From Fomes fomentarius (Eukaryota; Basidiomycota; Agaricomycetes; Polyporales; Polyporaceae): DNA of 64,000 nucleotides. The notes below the pieces were generated by a model, which was not told the DNA's origin, did no database searches, and saw only the letters and a program-made list of their open reading frames with translations. Below, in pieces: positions 1 through 10,982 of the stretch. Position numbers and translations under genes: made by a program. Numbering within the stretch: position 1 is the stretch's first letter; every line of letters begins with the position of its first letter. Location of the stretch: positions 3,224,001 to 3,288,000 of the forward strand of contig JABYQN010000001.1 in NCBI GenBank assembly GCA_022606135.1. The letters are read 5' to 3'.

Positions 1-1776
1 GTACTGTTCGACTGATGGAGCGTGGTGCGTATGAAGCTTGCTTGAGGTTGAAGTGAAGCTCGAAGCGCCGAGTTCAAACAAGACCGATTGCATCGCTCGC
101 CGGGCTCGGGAGAGCAGAGCAGAACATGGCACGGTGGAGGCCGGTGTCGTGATGCATAACTAGTTGGAGTGAGTGTGCAGATCCGTGTCGGCGTCATCCG
201 TTCTGACTCCAAGTTCTATATAGTTAGTATCGTCTCTCTCTACATGTAACATAACCGCACACACAGACCGGATAGCAGTGTGTCCTTCCGTCTCTCGGTC
301 CCCCCTGAAAGGCTGAAACCCCAGGAACAGTTGACATCGAGTCATTTAATATCTGCACCCGCTGCGGTCTGGAGGAAGCGTAAGAGGACAGAAAGACGCA
401 GCAGACCGCTTCAGACCGCTTCGCGCATACAGAGTTCCAAGTTGATACAGACATGCACATGCACGTGTTCAACCCAAGGGCTCTACACCGTCACGGATGC
501 GTACGGGCCCTCTATGGCTGCCTGTGCGGCGCGCGTGGACGTATACGGAGCGCGGATGCACATGCCGTCGTGCATTGAAATATGACACACGTCGGGGTTG
601 AAACGTTTGAAACGTTGACGTCGAGACTGCATCCGCGGCACTCAGGTGTCCTCGGCTGCAGCTTGAACGATTTGTCGCGGTTGATCCGGTGGGAGGTCTC
701 ACGATTGATTGTCCTTCAGTAGCGCTTCATGGCCTGTCGTACCGGTACCCTGCGTTCGTAACAGGAATTGATTGACAGTGGTTTTGGACCCGTGCATCAC
801 ATACACATACGGATACTTCGTGGTGGCCGCTGCAGCGTCTCATCGAGACGTTGTTCCGAGCTGCATCGGGCTTACATCGCATCGCTCTAGATACACAGTG
901 TGTAACCGTATGCGGAACTGGCGAAACCGAAACTTATGGCAAGTACGAACCCAAAGCACACATAAAACACTTGTACTACTAGCGCTCGCGGCTACTGGTT
1001 ACAGACGGCTCAGCGCCACGCCGTACTGCTGCCGAATCCGATTAGTAGCTGTCGAGCACCGGGCCCTGGCATACTGTCGTGAGACTACTGCATTGACACG
1101 CCCGACACAGACGGAGCGGCGAAGGTGTTGCATAGTACTAGCGACCAGCGGGCTAAACTCGTCCCAAAGTTTCTACTAGTAGTTCGCGAGCCTATGCGTT
1201 CACACGGGTGCTCTATCACCGAAGCAGCCGGCATTTGTTACATACATACTCACTGGTGACCCTGCGATGCCCTACACACTGGCAGCAACCTTGACCCGGT
1301 GATGATCCTCGTGGGATACTCGCACTCAGTCAGTCGAGAACCCGTAGACTCCTGAGAAAGTGTGCGACAGTGCATAAAGCCTCCTCGCCGTCTAGGAACC
1401 AACCACACTACATACGCCGGAGAGTACTGACTCGGACATGACACCTCCTCACACAGGGGCGCGAGCCGGCGTGACGCCTAGAAGCGGGCGAACTAGTGGA
1501 TCACACACACCAGTTCATGCATAAGCGGACGGCCTGCCGAAACAGTTGGAAGAAGAAGACAACTGGCACCCACCCGAGTCGACGGTCGATAGTACTGGTA
1601 CACACGCAGCACGCAGAGGTGGAAGGCCCAGGCACATGTCAAGTACTACTGCCTCCATTTGCGCAACCACGGACCTGAACTCCTGGAGATGGAAGCCGAT
1701 ACTACTGGACTGGATTGGACTGGACAACTAAGGCACAGGCATGGGGCCTTGAGGCACTAGGCACTGACCGCGAAGG
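1..1776. other. No recognisable gene
   Basis: Short open frames occur on both strands but none carries a recognisable domain, convincing splice pattern or family resemblance. The stretch ends at the stop codon of the minus-strand esterase gene. I see no tRNA-like fold and no long repeat. It may hold the downstream region of that gene and decayed sequence. Confidence 0.5.
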
Positions 1777-3522
1777 CTAGGCACTAAGCGCGGTCGAGAT
1801 GGCGTGCGCAAGAATGCTGCGATGTGTGCGCGACATAACCCTTGTCAGCGGTGCTAGGAGGACGCGGTGAGAGCGGCAGGCGAGAGACGGCTTACTTGTG
1901 CACCGTAAAGAGCGGATGGAGGGAGTTGAGCCAGCTGTAGGTCGTAGCGCCAGGCAATCAGCGAAAATGAGCAGTCGCGGCACACGGAACCACATCCCGA
2001 GCACGCCGAAAGCTGAGCAGGCCCAGGAAGGGAAGGCGGAACTTATCCTCCCCAAGGACGGTGGCTCTCCCAGGCGCATCTGGCGTCGATTCTTGGTGGC
2101 CTCGTGTGTTCTGCCCATGGGCGTGGAACCATCGAGCCGTTACGGAGCACACGACGTCATGGCTGGAATTGCACGCCGGGCGCAAGGTCCCGGGTAAGGG
2201 GAGAGTGCACTCACAAATAGCTCGACACAGGGGCACACGGCGCGACCTGCGTCGTCTGCTTGGGCGTGCCGTTTTGGTATGCCTCGCAGAAGCCAGTGCT
2301 GTTGGCGAAGCCGAAGATCTTGGCGTTGTCCAGGAGCGTGTTGAAGATCGGGCGGGTGTCGAAGATTGTCACCTGATCGAGGTCGCGGTGTCGCGCCTTG
2401 AACGCGCGGACGTTCGCTTCGAGCTGCGCATTGTAGTCCGCAAGGGAGGTCGTGATTTTGGAGACGTCGCCGGGGCCCTGTTGAATCACGAGTGGGGCGC
2501 GATTCGTAGGTGGGACGGTAAGGAAGAGGAAGGACCGCGCGCCGTCTTGGTATAGAATTTCCACCTACCGCAGTTGAAAGGCCGAGTTAATGATCGTCAG
2601 TGTGGGCGGGTGACTGTGCTGCAGCCGTGAGGGTACGGTCGGGTCAGCACTGACCTGGCTGAATAGTCTCTTCATGAGGGTGCGGTGGAAGTCCGCCTGC
2701 GATGTCACGTTGGTCTGCAACTCATGTGAGTGTCTTATTTAGGGCAGCCAAGAACGCAGGGCATACCCAAGCGAATGAATTCCCCTGTTCAGCGAATGCA
2801 TGTGAGCCACAATCCATGCGGGAAGAGAGGACACGAGTTGAATGCATTACCACATCGTTTATGCCGATCCAAACGGCGAAGAGACTGTCAGAACTGTCCC
2901 ACCCCGCACCAACGGGCTTCGATGCTAGAATATCGTGGAACTGTCCGACTTGGTCGACGATAGACCTGCGGGCAGCGCGAGGAGATAAGGTTCAATTTCT
3001 TAACGGTAGGGCTAGGGAATTACGTACAACACGGTCGGAAGGAACGGAGCTACAAGTGCAGAATCGATGGTCGCGCCGCCCGAAGCGAGGTTAAACACCT
3101 AAAACGGTGTGCGTGTAAGTGTCTTCTCTCGCCAGGTTCGCCGTTACGCAGCCACTAGGATGGATACCTTGGTGTCGGTGACGTTATAGGTGCCGCCTAT
3201 GGCATGTTTGGTCAGAGCGTCGGCAGCGAGGCGATCTGATAACACTAACCGAGGGACTGGACCCAATTGGGGCCGTTGGACGAAGTCTGTACATGTTGTG
3301 CGGGGCAAAGAGCGTGAGAAGATGGGCGGGCAATGTGGTTCAGCATCTTGCACCCACAAAGCCCGGCACGGGCGAGTCCACGCCGGCAGATATGTTGAAG
3401 CCAGTGGTCGTGTACGAATCGCCGAATGTGAAGAGGAACTTTGTCGTTCCCCATGCAAGCTTCGCCGACGCGGACCCAATAGATAGCGCAGATAGCAGGG
3501 CGGAAACCTTCCAGAACAGCAT
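1777..3522 (-). CDS. Secreted GDSL/SGNH esterase, CE16-like
   Basis: Predicted extracellular SGNH-fold esterase of about 300 residues, probably removing acetyl groups from plant polysaccharide fragments (substrate inferred from the CE16-like family). The start at 3522 gives a hydrophobic signal peptide ending near SASA, then block I FTFGDSY with the nucleophile Ser at about 36. Block II (LASGGATID) lies at about 3090-3000, block III (WIGINDVV) near 2850, and block V (WLNSLHP) on a 39-nt exon at 1896-1934. At least nine exons are needed. The last intron but one is about 280 nt (1935-2214), long for this locus. The final 40-nt exon (1777-1816) ends in AHAISTALSA. All blocks are present, so the gene looks functional. 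It diverges from AP-2 mu across about 790 bp. Confidence 0.85.
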
Positions 3523-4309
3523 TTCCGACGCGTTCTACCGACTGGCACAGCACAGAAAACGACGCTAGAAGCAAGAGCCTGCGGCGGGGACCGTAGACAC
3601 GAGGGAACAGACGGGGCGTGCGACACGCGTAAAGTCCGTTCGACGGTGCTTTATACGCGAGGCGTGGTGATGCTCGACATCCCGCAGACCCCGATGTAAA
3701 TCCGGCCGACGGGGAGCCAACGGACGCGTCGGGAGTCGCGTGCTTGATCAGAAGTGACGATCGGTAGTGTGTACGCGGCGCGGACGATGCTCGAAAGCGG
3801 TCAGGCGGTTGGTCCTTTCTGTGCGATTCGCAGGCTGATTTTGTTACATATCCGGTGATCACTCCTAGGCATTCCGTCGAGTGGGAGGCCGGCAGGCCTG
3901 AATCTAAATCTATCATAATCCCAAGGAGATCGAATGGAAGTAGAATGCATGAAGCAGTGATGAACCCACTGATCTGACCACACGGGTGCCGGAAGTACTA
4001 CTACTACTTGAGTTGCGAGCGAGCAGTTGGTATTGCAGCAGCAGCGTGAACAATCTCCGAAGCTTGCGGAATCAGCGGTCACTGGCCATGGTGTTAGAAT
4101 GGATGATGCTCAACCAGCTGGGTTGGCCTTTGGGTTGGCCTTGCAGAATCTTGGCAGAGAACTTGAAGCCGGTCCGACTCAGAGTCACTGGTATACAACT
4201 TACGTGGCGAGCCGAGTACTGAGCGCCCACCTACCTCTTGCACGTGACAAGCATCGGAGTTGGACGCATTCACCTTGACCTGACTTCGATGGGCTCTGGT
4301 TGACCAGCT
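3523..4309. other. Divergent intergenic region
   Basis: This lies between the starts of the esterase (-) and AP-2 mu (+) and should hold both promoters. Long frames cross it on the minus strand, but their composition is not protein-like and they lack family motifs. I identify no specific regulatory site. Confidence 0.5.
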
Positions 4310-6157
4310 ATGATTTCGGTGAGACATACTGCTGTCGGGATCACAGCGCTGCCTAACACTCTACGCAGGCCTTCTTCATCTTCAACCAAAAGGGCGAGGT
4401 ACGTAGCATAGTCACAGCACATCGCACGTTGCCCAATGCATTCCCCGCAGGTCCTCATCTCGCGCCTCTACCGGACAGACTTGAAGTGATTATCGTCTAC
4501 CTTCGTCCGGACTGGTATCTTGACGTGTATTCCTTTTGTCCTCACTTTCAGGCGTTCTATCGCGGACGTATTTCGGATACAAGTCGTTTCCAATAGCGAT
4601 GTCCGTTCCCCCATAATCACCCTCGGTTCTACGAGCTTCTTCCATGTGCGCGTGAACAACCTCTATGTCGTTGCTGTGACCAAGTGAGTACCATCCACAT
4701 CTATTATGCTATATACGTCCTCCCCAACCGACGGTCTCTCACTACACTAGATGCAATGCCAACGCTGCCCTCGTCTTTGAGTTCTGCTACCGGTTCATCT
4801 CTATCGCCAAGGCGTACTTCGGGAAGGTTGACGAGGAGGCGGTCAAGAACAACTTCGTCTTGATCTACGAGCTCATTGATGGTGAGTGGTACATATCGTG
4901 CACCGTCTGTTCCCTCCTCAAGCCCCGTATCCCCTGTCGCAAGAAATCATCGACTTCGGTTACCCCAGAACAGTGAAGCAGATACCCTGAAGACGTATAT
5001 CACCACGGAGAGTATCGTATCAACAAATATAGCCGCGGTATGTCTTCGTTAGACGGCTTTCGTTCCCTAAAAGTATTGAACGCATGGCTGTGGTCAGGAG
5101 GAGTCCTCAAAGATCACGACGCAAGCTACCGGCTCAACAAATTGGAGGAGAGGAGATGTCAAGTACAAGAAGAACGAGGCATTCGTAGACGTCGTTGAGA
5201 CAGTCAACCTGAGCATGAGCGCCAAAGGTGCATCCGTTCGGTTCGATTTACTGCTCTTCGATGTCTCAACACTGAACAGGCACCATCCTCCGTGCCGACG
5301 TCGATGGCCACATTCTGATGCGTGCATACTTGTCTGGAACGCCCGAATGCAAGTTCGGCCTGAACGACAAGCTTGTGATCGACAAGAGCGAGCGTGGAGG
5401 AGGGGACGCAGTTGAGCTGGATGACTGCCGCTTCCACCAATGCGTTCGACTAGACGAGTTCGACTCGACACGCACAATCAGTTTCGTACCTCCAGATGGC
5501 GAGTTCGAGCTAATGCGTTACCGGTCGACGTCGAATGTCAAGCTTCCGCTCCGCGTTATACCCACCGTGAACGAGGTCGGCACGACACAGGTGACGTACG
5601 TCGTCACAGTCAAGACAAACTTCAACAACAAGCTTTCGGCGACGAGCGTGGTCGTGAAGATACCTACACCCCTGAACACGACCAACGTCGACTGCAAAGT
5701 TCCGCTTGGGAAGGCGAAGTATGTACCAGCCGAGAACGTCGTGGTGTGGAAGTATGTGTTCTTTCCCCTTTCACTTACCGGATTCTTGTTGCGCGGCGCA
5801 GCTCGCTTATTCTCGTCGTTGTCGAAGGATCCCACGAATACAAGGTGGACAAGAGGTGACGTTCACCGGACATGCGCAGCTGACGAGCACAACGAACCGA
5901 CAAGTCTGGGCACGGCCCCCAATCGACGTCGACTTCCAGGTGCTGATGTTCACCTCGTCCGGGCTGATCGTGCGATTTTTGAAGGTGTTCGAGAAGAGCA
6001 ACTACCACAGCGTGAAGTGGGTGCGGTATCTCACGAAGGCAAGCGGGTCGTACCAGATTCGGGTGAGTCCCTTGTCTCTACACCACATTCCTTACTTCAT
6101 CTCGCGTCCCGTTCGGGGCTCATTGTATTGATGTACGTATGTTTGTTGCAGTTCTAA
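4310..6157 (+). CDS. apm4: AP-2 clathrin adaptor mu subunit (one-base frame break)
   Basis: Medium chain of the AP-2 complex, which links clathrin and cargo at the plasma membrane. The N-terminal longin-type half is spread over small exons: a 9-nt first exon (4310-4318), then [21 protein letters not shown], and a stretch ending NNFVLIYEL. The C-terminal cargo-binding mu-homology domain includes [28 protein letters not shown] and the terminal [13 protein letters not shown]...QIRF. Roughly eight introns of 50-65 nt. After EIIDFGYP at about 4945-4966 the frame fails: the run CCCC at 4962-4966 is one C short of the codons needed for the near-universal YPQNSE, and reading on gives a stop within a few codons. 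Either side of that point the match is excellent, so I infer a consensus error rather than a pseudogene. Confidence 0.93.
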
Positions 6158-6470
6158 TGACGCTCGCTGTTGGCGTATGCTGTACATTGTTGATGGGCGG
6201 CCCCGTCGCTTGCTTGTACATTAAGAGATTTATGGATATTGCACTACACGACTTTCGGTAATATCGTTCGATGTGTCGTTGGTGAACTCCGGAGACGACA
6301 TGAAGTCAGAACATAATTGTCACTTGCCTAGAGCGCCCAATGGCGGCATTGGTATGATGCAATACACTCCCCGTTGTTGCTGGGTACCGCGAACGACGTT
6401 ATAAGTTCAAGCATCCGCCCCAGAGCACCATCGTCCAGCCGCTATCTAGCCCATCCTACTCATAACAATC
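6158..6470. other. Intergenic, putative promoter of the 6471 gene
   Basis: About 310 bp between the AP-2 mu stop and the next start. No open frame of note and no clear motif. It presumably carries the AP-2 mu 3' end and the promoter of the first ABM-like gene. Confidence 0.4.
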
Positions 6471-7016
6471 ATGGCTATCACAGAACTCACCACCATCGAA
6501 TGGAAGACGCCGTACACCTGGGAGTCGCCCACCGTTCGCGCATTCATCGAGAGGCTCATCCCAAGCCAAACGGCCTCCTCTGGCTACCCGCTCTACTTTT
6601 TCCATCCCGAGGGTGGAGAGAATGAGACCGTGATCCTGACTGGGTGGGAGAGCGTCGACGCGCACATGGCGTGGGTGCGCGATGTCGGGGTGCCGCTGCT
6701 GGGGGAGTATATGGGGAGCTTGTTCGAGCTCACGGGCCAAGTTCATGTCGATGTGAACTTCGCGGAGGTATCGGGGGATGCGAAGTATGTGATTTGGGAG
6801 ACGGTGAAGGATGGAGAAGAGGGCAGACTTGGACGCGTCAACGGCGCGTTGGAGATGATACCGACGGTCTCTGGCAAGATCCTGGATGAAGGTCAGAAGG
6901 GGTTGTGCACGTTGCAGGTGTTCAAGGACAGGCCGGAGGGAGAGGGGGCGAACGGGAGGATATTGGTCCGGGAGGACAGGACAGAGCCGTCGACGATATT
7001 GATTCAGTGCAAGTGA
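6471..7016 (+). CDS. ABM-like dimeric alpha/beta-barrel protein, copy 1
   Basis: Intronless 181-residue protein. The segment GWESVDAHMAWV after a beta-strand-like ILT resembles the core of the antibiotic-biosynthesis-monooxygenase (ABM)/stress-responsive dimeric alpha/beta barrel. A second half-repeat-like segment (AKYVIWETVKDG) follows at about residues 105-116. No signal peptide and no catalytic residue I can assign. The neighbour at 7218 is a diverged paralogue in the same orientation, about 200 bp downstream, so the pair arose by tandem duplication. The family is often orphan-like in fungi, and the substrate is unknown. Confidence 0.7.
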   Translation: MAITELTTIEWKTPYTWESPTVRAFIERLIPSQTASSGYPLYFFHPEGGENETVILTGWESVDAHMAWVRDVGVPLLGEYMGSLFELTGQVHVDVNFAEVSGDAKYVIWETVKDGEEGRLGRVNGALEMIPTVSGKILDEGQKGLCTLQVFKDRPEGEGANGRILVREDRTEPSTILIQCK

Positions 7017-7217
7017 GATGTACTGTGCTGAATTGTGGCGGAGGAAGAGCACATGTTGTTGTCTGGCTAGGTATACGTATGTGGTGTCATGACTTACGAC
7101 CAGGATGCTGACGCGTCCCTCCCTCAAATGGCCCTATATCAACTTCAAGAATCAAGTGCGGACAGACGCATCAGTCGCGTCCGTCCCAAGTAACCCTCTT
7201 CGCTCTTGTACACAAAT

Positions 7218-7730
7218 ATGCCAGTCACCGAGATCGCTACACTCAACCTCACTCCCCCACATCTCTGGGTCTCACCAGACACACAGGCCTTCTTCGGGAC
7301 GCTGGCGGTCCAGCAGGCGGAATGGTCAGGCTACCCCCTGCGCTTCTTCGAGGACACGACCGACACACAAGTCGTCTATCTCATCACGGGTTGGAAGAGC
7401 GTACCCGCCCACTACGAGTGGATCGCGAGCGAGCAGAACCAGAAGCTGCTGGAGAGGGCGAAGGGCCTCGTCGATGTGCTCGGACTCGAGCACGCGGAGG
7501 TGGATAGCGAGGTGGCGGACGCTCAGTTTGTCGTTTGGAAGCAGTGGGAGCTGCGGGAGGGAGAGACATTCGAGAAAGGGCCGGGAGTGGGCGTCGTTCT
7601 GGACAAGGAGCCCGAGGGTCGAGTGGTTTGTTCGCTCAAGGGCTGCTCAAGCAAGGAAGAGGGAGGGGCAGTCGGGAAGGATGCGGAGACGAAACGCATG
7701 CGGAGGTTGCAATTGGAGTTGGAGTCGTGA
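7218..7730 (+). CDS. ABM-like dimeric alpha/beta-barrel protein, copy 2
   Basis: Intronless 170-residue paralogue of the gene at 6471. I chose the ATG at 7218 because MPVTEIATLNL aligns with MAITELTTIEW of copy 1; an in-frame ATG four codons upstream (7206) would add an unmatched MYTN. Shared landmarks are SGYPL(R/Y)FF, ITGWKSVPAHYEW and AQFVVWKQWEL. Copy 2 has a basic, low-complexity C-terminal tail (residues ~140-170) lacking in copy 1. The two proteins are clearly homologous but well diverged, so the duplication is old. Function not assignable beyond the fold. Confidence 0.7.
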   Translation: MPVTEIATLNLTPPHLWVSPDTQAFFGTLAVQQAEWSGYPLRFFEDTTDTQVVYLITGWKSVPAHYEWIASEQNQKLLERAKGLVDVLGLEHAEVDSEVADAQFVVWKQWELREGETFEKGPGVGVVLDKEPEGRVVCSLKGCSSKEEGGAVGKDAETKRMRRLQLELES

Positions 7731-8111
7731 GGCTAAATCAATAGTATCATCATCCATCTTTGTGACTACGCGAATATGCGTCGTTTCTCTGAACACTACT
7801 CAGGGCATGAGTATAGTTCGTATTCGCAATCACAAGTGTTGGCCAGTCTATGTATGCTGCTCATAATACCATGCACAGAGCACAGTTACGCGTCATATGT
7901 CGCCAGAAATGCTGCCAAGTGATGTAAGTACCAATGTGAAGTCTGAAAAGAACGTAGCGAGCAAAGATGATAGAGGAGGTGGGCACGCGTAGACGCCCGT
8001 GGTCTTAGCATGACTAAAAAGGCAATTGTGCGTAAATCAAACCAAACAAACCACTGATTTTGAACGCTGCAGCCACACACTCCCCCTGACTTTCCCTCCC
8101 TGACCACGATT
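7731..8111. other. Intergenic, upstream of the CENP-C gene
   Basis: About 380 bp separating the second ABM-like gene from the CENP-C start. I see no open frame that resembles protein and no recognisable element. It probably contains a 3' untranslated region and the promoter of the downstream gene. Confidence 0.4.
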
Positions 8112-10225
8112 ATGCCCGCCGCCGCACGCAAGAGCAGTGTGGGCAATGTGCGCCGCGCCCCACAGAAGTATGTTCCGTATCGCGCAGACGACTTCCAGCA
8201 TGGCAAGAAGACTGGAATCGCCGTTGGTTACGTCGACCACACCGACGAATTCGAGCCGTTCGAGCAGGTCATACTCCAGGCCGACCAGCGCACGCCCTTC
8301 CGCCCCCAGGGCACTCGCAAGAAGCGTGGTCCGAAGACCCCTGTAGTTGTCCAAGAGCAGTACGATGACGACGATGAGAATGGGATGAGGTCCATGGAAC
8401 TGGATGATAGTGCGTACCCGCTCCGCTATAGAGTTTAAGTTACGTATCCTGACGCGTCCGAATAGGCACGCCTCACGGACCATCGGCATACTTTGCGCAT
8501 ACACGCGTCAATCATATCACTTCGAGCGTGCAGCGCGTTGGCTCGTCCTCTCGTCCTGTGGCACACAACTCTGATGTTGACTTCGACCAAGTCCCTTCCC
8601 CCGTGCATCACCCTCCTTCGCCTCTAGACGAGCAGTCGCCAATGCCAACGCAAGCAGAAACCGTACTTCCATCCCGTCTCGTTTGTCTTACTCCACGGTG
8701 GCTCAGGACGACGATGTCGAATCGGACATAGATCCCGGACCCCCTAACTATGATTATGGCGGTAGCTATGGTGATGACATGGACCTCGATTCCCCTCCAC
8801 CTCCAGCTTCACGCACCCCTCGCAACGGTCAGACACCTCGTCGAACTAGCTTTGCTAACCTGGATCAGGAGGCGGACGTGCAGGACGAAGGGCAGTTCGG
8901 GGAGCAAACTGACTACGGTCATTCGCCGAGTGCGAAGGCGCTTGGCAAACAGCGCATGGTGTATGAGAACCGGTATGAGGAGATGGAGCCCGACATCGCA
9001 CAGGGACTGAACGATGTCGAGGAGGAGCCTATAGAGGAGGAAGAAGATCAGCCGGCGCCCGTGCAGAGGAAGGGGAAGAAAGGGAAGCAGGACAAGGCGT
9101 CCAAGAACAGTCGCAAGGAGAACGATGGTGCGCCTCGTGGACGGCCTCGGGGCAAGAAGGTGGTCCTTCGTGAAGGTATGTTTCATGGCCAACTCCCTGT
9201 CCACGCGGTTCCTCAAGTATTGCTTGCTGTGTACAGTCACTCCGGACGACCCGAATGCCGACGGCTTGCGTCGCAGCAAGCGCCGGCGGTACTCACCCCT
9301 TGCATGGTGGAGGCTTGAGAAGGTGGTGTATGGACGACGGGAAAATGGCACGTGTCTCGTGCCCAGCATCAAGGAGATCCACCGCATTCCCCAAATCAAG
9401 CCTGAGCCCCTCGGAGCACGGAAGCGCAGAGGCCAGTCTCGTAAGAAGAGTCGCACTGTTGAGCCGGAGGGAGAGCAGGTGCTTGTGTACGATCCGGAGG
9501 AAGGCTGGGACGACGAGACAGATCCGCACTGCCCGGTGCTTGAGTACGGCGAAGAAGGCAGGGAAACTGACCGACGTGAGATTTTGGCTTATGTATCCCG
9601 GCTCGACGCATTGCTTGAGCTATTGTGTCTGCACAGGTATTGCGTTCACCGCGAAGATGGTCACGCCGAAAGCGGCTGCCCAGGGCGCGTTCTACTTCCA
9701 GAAGATCTTCACCGACGGAGAGTTCCTCGCCGCGGGACAGCTCGTCATTCCACCGAATTCCACCAAACCGACGAAAGGCACAAAGGACAACACCTTTGTA
9801 CGCACCATTATCAGTCCAGTGTATCGTCATCACTCAGCGGATTTCAGGTATTCTACGTCATCCAAGGCGCTGTCAAGTTCTGTATACACAAGACAAACTT
9901 CATTCTTGCCACTGGTGGCATGTTCATGGTCCCGCGAGGCGAGCCTCTTTCCTTGCCTTCATTTGTATCCGCAATCCCACTGACTATATGCATAGGCAAC
10001 GTGTACTATATCCAGAACATATGCGACCGCGACGCGATACTCTTCTTCGCCCAAGCACGGAAGATGCCCGTCGAGAACCTCCAGGATATTGAACAGGCCG
10101 AGTCCGAGGAGCCTGAGCCACGTTCACGTTCCAAGTCTATCGTTGGGCGATCTACCCGCCGTGGGTCATCGGAAACCGTCCACGGTGACGAGCCTGACCC
10201 CAAGCCCCTGCGTCGGGGCACGTAG
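8112..10225 (+). CDS. mif2: Inner-kinetochore protein CENP-C / Mif2 (one-base frame break)
   Basis: Centromere protein that reads CENP-A nucleosomes and scaffolds the inner kinetochore. The N-terminus (MPAAARKSSVGNVRRAPQ...PYRADDF) matches the fungal Mif2 N-terminal region. A long acidic and Lys-rich middle follows (QDDDVESDIDPGP, EEEPIEEEEDQ, KGKKGKQDK). The diagnostic CENP-C motif is at about 9265-9320: LRRSKRRRYSPLAWWRLEK. The C-terminal cupin dimerisation domain spans about 9640-10070 (FYFQKIFTDGEFL, VFYVIQGAVKFCIH, GMFMVPR, VYYIQNICDRDAILFFAQ). Several short introns. Near 8592-8611 the frame slips by one base in the run TTCCCCCG; one extra C restores the acidic middle in frame. I read this as a sequencing indel. 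The exon 1/exon 2 junction at about 8408-8465 is probable. Confidence 0.92.
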
Positions 10226-10982
10226 TCCACCTTCCGACTTCGTACCGCATGCCATTATGATTTGCCGTAATGAACTCGTAAAACCAGGTATTATGCTCCA
10301 TGATTCACTGTCACACAGCCTACCCTGTAGGACCAACTGCGGATGTTTGAGTACATTGTATGCTGTAGTAGTTAGTCTTCATCAATTCCATGTATTCCGT
10401 GCCCGCAGGCAATGTGTATAGCGACGACATGCGTGAGGGCAACATGTACAACAAATGCACAGAGCAACTTCTATGTGCGTGGTATCCAACGTCGGCAGCA
10501 CATAGAGGCTGCAATAGCGGGGTCTACTACGGGGAGAGCATTACGTGGCTAAGGGGTGGGGTGGGGGGCGTGAGGGGTAGCTGTACTACGTACGTATTGA
10601 ATAGTAGCACTAGTGTGTATGGGGCGGCAGGCAGCTGCTGGTTGCAGCAGCTGGCAGGGAGCGATGTAAGTGCATGGGGCGGGGTTAACCAAGGAAGGGA
10701 GGTTTAAGATAGATAGACTAACTAACGAGCGAACCAAGAGAGAAGCCAATAGATATAGATATATGCAAAACGAAATGGTCGTCATCAGATCATGCCCGAC
10801 CGCAGCTGACCGTGCGGCGGGGCTTTCGGGCGACCCGCAAGGCTTTTCGTCCGAGTCGCAGGGCTGGCTGGCAGGCCCGGCCTGACCCCCCTGGGGAGCC
10901 CGCTGATTGATGCACCACGAGGAGGGAGACTTTGAAGAGGCGGAGGAGGGAGCGGCTGATTTGGAGGGGAGGGAGCGGCTGG
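10226..10982. other. Convergent intergenic region
   Basis: Lies between the 3' ends of CENP-C (+) and the proline-rich protein (-). Small frames on both strands are not convincing. Contains G-rich stretches (around 10550-10570 and 10935-11000), the latter bordering the minus-strand coding end. No RNA fold recognised. Confidence 0.4.

Noticed and set aside
1777..2214. Truncation of the GDSL esterase at about 2211
   Set aside because: At first the catalytic His block seemed missing, but a 280-nt intron followed by 39-nt and 40-nt exons restores WLNSLHP and a normal C-terminus.
8809..9456. Minus-strand frame of ~215 codons inside the CENP-C gene
   Set aside because: Antisense shadow of the acidic/Lys-rich middle and CENP-C motif, which are clearly the coding strand.
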